The notes beneath the pieces were generated by a model. The model searched no databases. It worked only from the letters and a program-made list of their open reading frames with translations, and was not told the DNA's origin. From NCBI GenBank assembly GCA_964575225.1, contig CAZNQW010000163.1, positions 1 to 8,826 of the forward strand: 8,826 nucleotides of DNA. Reading direction: 5' to 3'. Positions 6,612 to 8,826 of the stretch are shown here, piece by piece. The stretch comes from CAZNQW01 sp964575225. Its GTDB lineage: Bacteria; Chloroflexota; Anaerolineae; JAAYZQ01. How positions within the stretch are numbered: the stretch's first letter is position 1; every line of letters starts with the position of its first letter. The translations under genes and the position numbers were made by a program.

Positions 6612-7655
6612 CTATTCGATCTCTTTCGTCCAGGGGAAGCAGACGCCTTTGGCCCCATGCCCTGCCGCCAGGTCGGCAATGCCTGCCGGCAGTTCCTCCA
6701 GGGAAAGACGATGGGTGACAAGATCGTCCAGGGTCACGGCACCACTCTCCAGCATTCTCACGGCCTTGGGAAAAACCTGGATGCCGATAAAGCTTCCTAA
6801 TAGCTGTAGCTCCCGTCCCTGCAACTGGGCGGGTCGAATCGTGCATTCGGCGGTGTGGTCTTCACCAAAGACGATGATTCGCCCCCCTTTTCTGGCTACC
6901 GATAAGGCCGTGGTGACCTGCGAGCCCACGGCATCGATCACCACATGAGCCCCAGCATCTGTGACGGCCCGTACCGCCACGGATGGATCCTCGACCTTGG
7001 GGTTTATGACTCGATCGGCCCCGTGGGTTTTGGCGAACTCGATGCGCCAGGGCGCGACCTCGATCATGATCACCTGCCCGGCCCCAGAAGCCTGCAGCAC
7101 TTTCATGTATACCAGGCCGGCCGGCCCGGCCCCGATGATTACCACATCCTCACCCGGAAGCAGCGCAGCTTTCTGTACGCCGCCCAGCACACACGAGAGC
7201 AACTCAATCAAGGCTCCTTGTTCAGCAGAGAGTTCGGAGCCAATCTTGTACAGGCCTTTGGCCGGTGCCAGGGCATAGTGGGCAAATCCTCCATCTTGGT
7301 CGCCGCCGAGGCTGACCATATTGTCGCATAGGTTGGGTCGTCCTTCGACGCAAAACCGGCAGTAGCCACACGGGAGATCGGGTATTACAGCTACCCGATC
7401 TCCCGGCCGAAGCTGGCTGACGTCAGCGCCGACTTCGATAACCTCGCCGACATATTCATGCCCGAGAACCACGCCTTTCTTGGCGTGGGCGATCGGCGGC
7501 ACAGCCAGGAAACGGATGTCGGTGCCGCACACACCACACGCTTCGATGCGAACCAGTACGTCCTGGCGGGTTTTTATTCGGGGAACCGGCACCTCTCGGA
7601 TGGCCAGCTTTCCATCCCCCTCAAAGACCGCGGCCCACATTGTTTTGTCTTGCAT
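6612..7655 (-). CDS. Zinc-dependent MDR alcohol dehydrogenase (threonine/sorbitol dehydrogenase-like)
   Basis: A complete 347-aa medium-chain dehydrogenase, normal length. The catalytic zinc site is visible as Cys43 (GVCGTD), His66-Glu67 (GHEYVG) and probably Glu151. The structural zinc site is Cys96, Cys99, Cys102 and Cys110 (CGYCRFCVEGRPNLC). The Rossmann nucleotide motif is GAGPAG (175-180). An acidic residue, Glu199, sits at the end of the second strand (VIMIEVAPWRIEFA), which favours NAD over NADP. The reaction is reversible oxidation of a secondary alcohol, commonly on a polyol, sugar, cyclitol or threonine. The ATG has AAAGG about 7 nt upstream. It lies 64 nt after the repressor gene and 93 nt before the importer, so it is probably co-regulated with both. 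The family is certain. The substrate is open: scyllo-inosose- or deoxy-inosamine-type dehydrogenases belong to this superfamily and would fit the DegT neighbour, but no sequence feature here proves that. Confidence 0.95.
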   Translation of the reverse strand: MQDKTMWAAVFEGDGKLAIREVPVPRIKTRQDVLVRIEACGVCGTDIRFLAVPPIAHAKKGVVLGHEYVGEVIEVGADVSQLRPGDRVAVIPDLPCGYCRFCVEGRPNLCDNMVSLGGDQDGGFAHYALAPAKGLYKIGSELSAEQGALIELLSCVLGGVQKAALLPGEDVVIIGAGPAGLVYMKVLQASGAGQVIMIEVAPWRIEFAKTHGADRVINPKVEDPSVAVRAVTDAGAHVVIDAVGSQVTTALSVARKGGRIIVFGEDHTAECTIRPAQLQGRELQLLGSFIGIQVFPKAVRMLESGAVTLDDLVTHRLSLEELPAGIADLAAGHGAKGVCFPWTKEIE

Positions 7656-7679
7656 GGCGTGACCTTTCTGACCAGTGCT

Positions 7680-7689
7680 GTGAATTCAC
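7680..7689. other. 10-bp perfect palindrome upstream of the dehydrogenase gene
   Basis: GTGAATTCAC in the 64-nt gap between the repressor and dehydrogenase genes, 24 nt before the dehydrogenase ATG. It lacks the central CG of typical LacI-family operators and does not resemble the other two palindromes. It may be a weak regulatory site or chance. Confidence 0.25.
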
Positions 7690-7719
7690 GACAGAGACAG
7701 GGCTTTCCTTGCTTGTCAA

Positions 7720-8787
7720 CTAAGGCAACGGAACGAAGGCGGCTGCCTTGGGTTCTCTTCCCCCGGCTGGGGCGGCCGTCGATTCCCTCACCACCAACCG
7801 GCTGGGCAGAACGCAATCCTTGACCTCAATCTGATTGGCTTGATCTGCCTGCTGGACGTTGCTGACCAGTTGTAGGACCATCTCCACCGCCAATGAGCCC
7901 ATTTGCTGCTTGGGTTGAGCCACGGTTGTAAGAGGCGGCTCAAAGTAGCGAGCCAGGTCGATGTCGTCAAAGCCGACGATTGACATGTCATCGGGGATGC
8001 GCAGTCCTGCGGCGCACGCTGTGCGCATGGCGCCGATGGCTGTAGCGTCGTTGTAGCAGAATACGGCCGTGGGTGGTGCCTGCAGGGCCAAGAGGTATCG
8101 CATACCGGCGATACCTCCCTGAGGCTGGTTGTCTCCGGGGAAGAGCAACTCGCGATCAACGGCCAACCCCGCGGCTTGAAGTGACTCTTCATAGCCGCGG
8201 AGTCTCTCTATGGCATCCCATTCGCGGGCGGGGCCGGCAATATGAGCGATTCGCCGGTGTCCCAAGGAAAGGAGGTGGCAGATTGCCTCTCTGCTTCCGG
8301 CCGCGTTATCGACCTCGACCGAATAGCCGATGTGTTCGCGGTGGGCGTTGTTGACAATGACCACAGGAGTGTCCGTCCCCTCTTCGGTGCAGCGGGTTTC
8401 TCTGTCGGTGCACCCAGAGATCAGGATGATCCCATCTACACGCCTTTCACGAAGAGAGCGCAGGGCCGCCAACTCGCGCACGGGACTGCCGCCCGAGTTG
8501 GTGAGAATGACATTGTAGTTGTGCTTCAACGCAGTCTCTTCAATGGCATGGATGACTTCAGCGAAAAAGAGGTCGGTGATGGTCGTAACGACCACGCCAA
8601 GGGTGTTGGTCCGGCGGGTGACCAAGCTCCGGGCCACTGCGCTGGGGAGATAGCCCATCTCAGCGGCGACGCGTTTGATGAGGGCCTTCGTTTGGGGCTT
8701 CACGCGAGGGCTATCGTTCAGGGCACGGGAGACCGTGCTGTAGGAGACGTTGGCAACTCGAGCGATATCCTTAATAGAAATCGGCAT
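7720..8787 (-). CDS. LacI-family transcriptional regulator
   Basis: A 355-aa repressor of normal family length, starting at ATG 8787. The N-terminal helix-turn-helix is clear at residues 5-24 (IKDIARVANVSYSTVSRALN). A hinge helix follows (LPSAVARSL, 47-55), then a periplasmic-binding-protein-like sensor domain beginning TLGVVVTTITDLFFAEV. Later landmarks are the GHRRIAHIAGP strand-turn (176-186), PTAVFCYNDATAIGA (239-253) and IPDDMSIVGFDDIDLARYFEPPLTTV. Such proteins bind a palindromic operator and release it, or occasionally tighten, when a small sugar-like effector binds the sensor domain. The gene heads the cluster, and an operator-like palindrome lies just upstream, so autoregulation and control of the downstream genes are likely. 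The frame extends to a TTG at 8817, but that codon lies inside the palindrome and upstream of the ribosome-binding site. GTG at 8790, one codon before the ATG, is an equally possible start with better spacing. It ends in TAG. Confidence 0.94.
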   Translation of the reverse strand: MPISIKDIARVANVSYSTVSRALNDSPRVKPQTKALIKRVAAEMGYLPSAVARSLVTRRTNTLGVVVTTITDLFFAEVIHAIEETALKHNYNVILTNSGGSPVRELAALRSLRERRVDGIILISGCTDRETRCTEEGTDTPVVIVNNAHREHIGYSVEVDNAAGSREAICHLLSLGHRRIAHIAGPAREWDAIERLRGYEESLQAAGLAVDRELLFPGDNQPQGGIAGMRYLLALQAPPTAVFCYNDATAIGAMRTACAAGLRIPDDMSIVGFDDIDLARYFEPPLTTVAQPKQQMGSLAVEMVLQLVSNVQQADQANQIEVKDCVLPSRLVVRESTAAPAGGREPKAAAFVPLP

Positions 8788-8799
8788 CACGCTCTGTTT

Positions 8800-8806
8800 C
8801 TCCTTT
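8800..8806 (-). promoter_or_regulatory. Shine-Dalgarno of the LacI-family gene
   Basis: AAAGGAG on the minus strand, 9 nt before GTG 8790 and 12 nt before ATG 8787. It rules out the upstream TTG at 8817 as start and leaves the GTG/ATG choice open. Confidence 0.7.
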
Positions 8807-8814
8807 GGAGAATA

Positions 8815-8824
8815 CAAACGTTTG
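8815..8824. promoter_or_regulatory. LacI/PurR-type operator candidate upstream of the repressor gene
   Basis: A perfect 10-bp palindrome, CAAACGTTTG, with a central CG, 27 nt before the repressor ATG and 8 nt upstream of its Shine-Dalgarno. It strongly resembles LacI-family operators and the core of the E. coli PurR box (GCAAACGTTTGC). Its position suggests autorepression by blocking the promoter or early elongation. The promoter itself lies outside the window. Confidence 0.6.
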
Positions 8825-8826
8825 CC

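Noticed and set aside
7714..7719. TTGACA on the minus strand as a -35 box for the dehydrogenase gene
   Set aside because: No reasonable -10 element lies 16-18 nt downstream (CTCTGT at 17 nt), and the box overlaps the repressor stop region.
1..8826. CRISPR arrays, tRNA/rRNA genes, insertion sequences, prophage or defence genes
   Set aside because: No spaced repeats, RNA-gene signatures, transposase motifs or terminal inverted repeats were seen. The window reads as a metabolic/transport operon.

Overview
The window is a single leftward-transcribed block: all eight genes lie on the minus strand, and no convincing gene lies on the plus strand. In transcription order (right to left) they are a LacI-family repressor, a zinc-dependent MDR alcohol dehydrogenase, a polyamine/Fe-type ABC ATPase (PotA-type), its substrate-binding lipoprotein (PotD-type, interrupted by an in-frame stop), two permeases (PotB- and PotC-type), a class III PLP aminotransferase, and a DegT/DnrJ/EryC1/StrS aminotransferase cut off by the left edge. 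Gaps are 2 to 141 nt, which fits one operon or a few overlapping transcription units. I see no RNA genes, mobile elements or CRISPR arrays. No gene-free stretch exceeds about 150 nt.

The organism looks like a free-living, moderately GC-rich bacterium. The style of the LacI repressor and of the Tat-type lipoprotein binding protein, together with a LacI/ABC-importer/dehydrogenase catabolic island, resembles Chloroflexota (Anaerolineae/Caldilineae-like). This is an impression from protein style, not a proven assignment.

Region by region: 7720-8826 holds the repressor, with a perfect CAAACGTTTG palindrome just upstream that looks like its own operator. 6612-7655 is the dehydrogenase. 3147-6518 is the importer in the order ATPase, binding protein, permease, permease. 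972-2249 and 1-908 are two aminotransferases of different families. The importer probably brings in a cationic or amino-bearing compound. The NAD-linked dehydrogenase and the two transaminases could then oxidise and (de)aminate it, with the LacI protein sensing the substrate or a product. The set (DegT aminotransferase, sorbitol/threonine-dehydrogenase-like MDR, class III aminotransferase) recalls the enzyme types used on aminocyclitols and amino sugars, but the substrate cannot be read from sequence.

Most worth a second look: (1) a TAA stop at codon 62 of an otherwise intact, full-length binding-protein gene; (2) a perfect 12-bp stem-loop between the binding-protein gene and the first permease gene, which also argues that the permease starts at a downstream TTG; (3) two candidate LacI-type operators sharing an AAACG core, one before the repressor and one before the binding protein; (4) the unusual enzyme combination attached to a polyamine-type importer.
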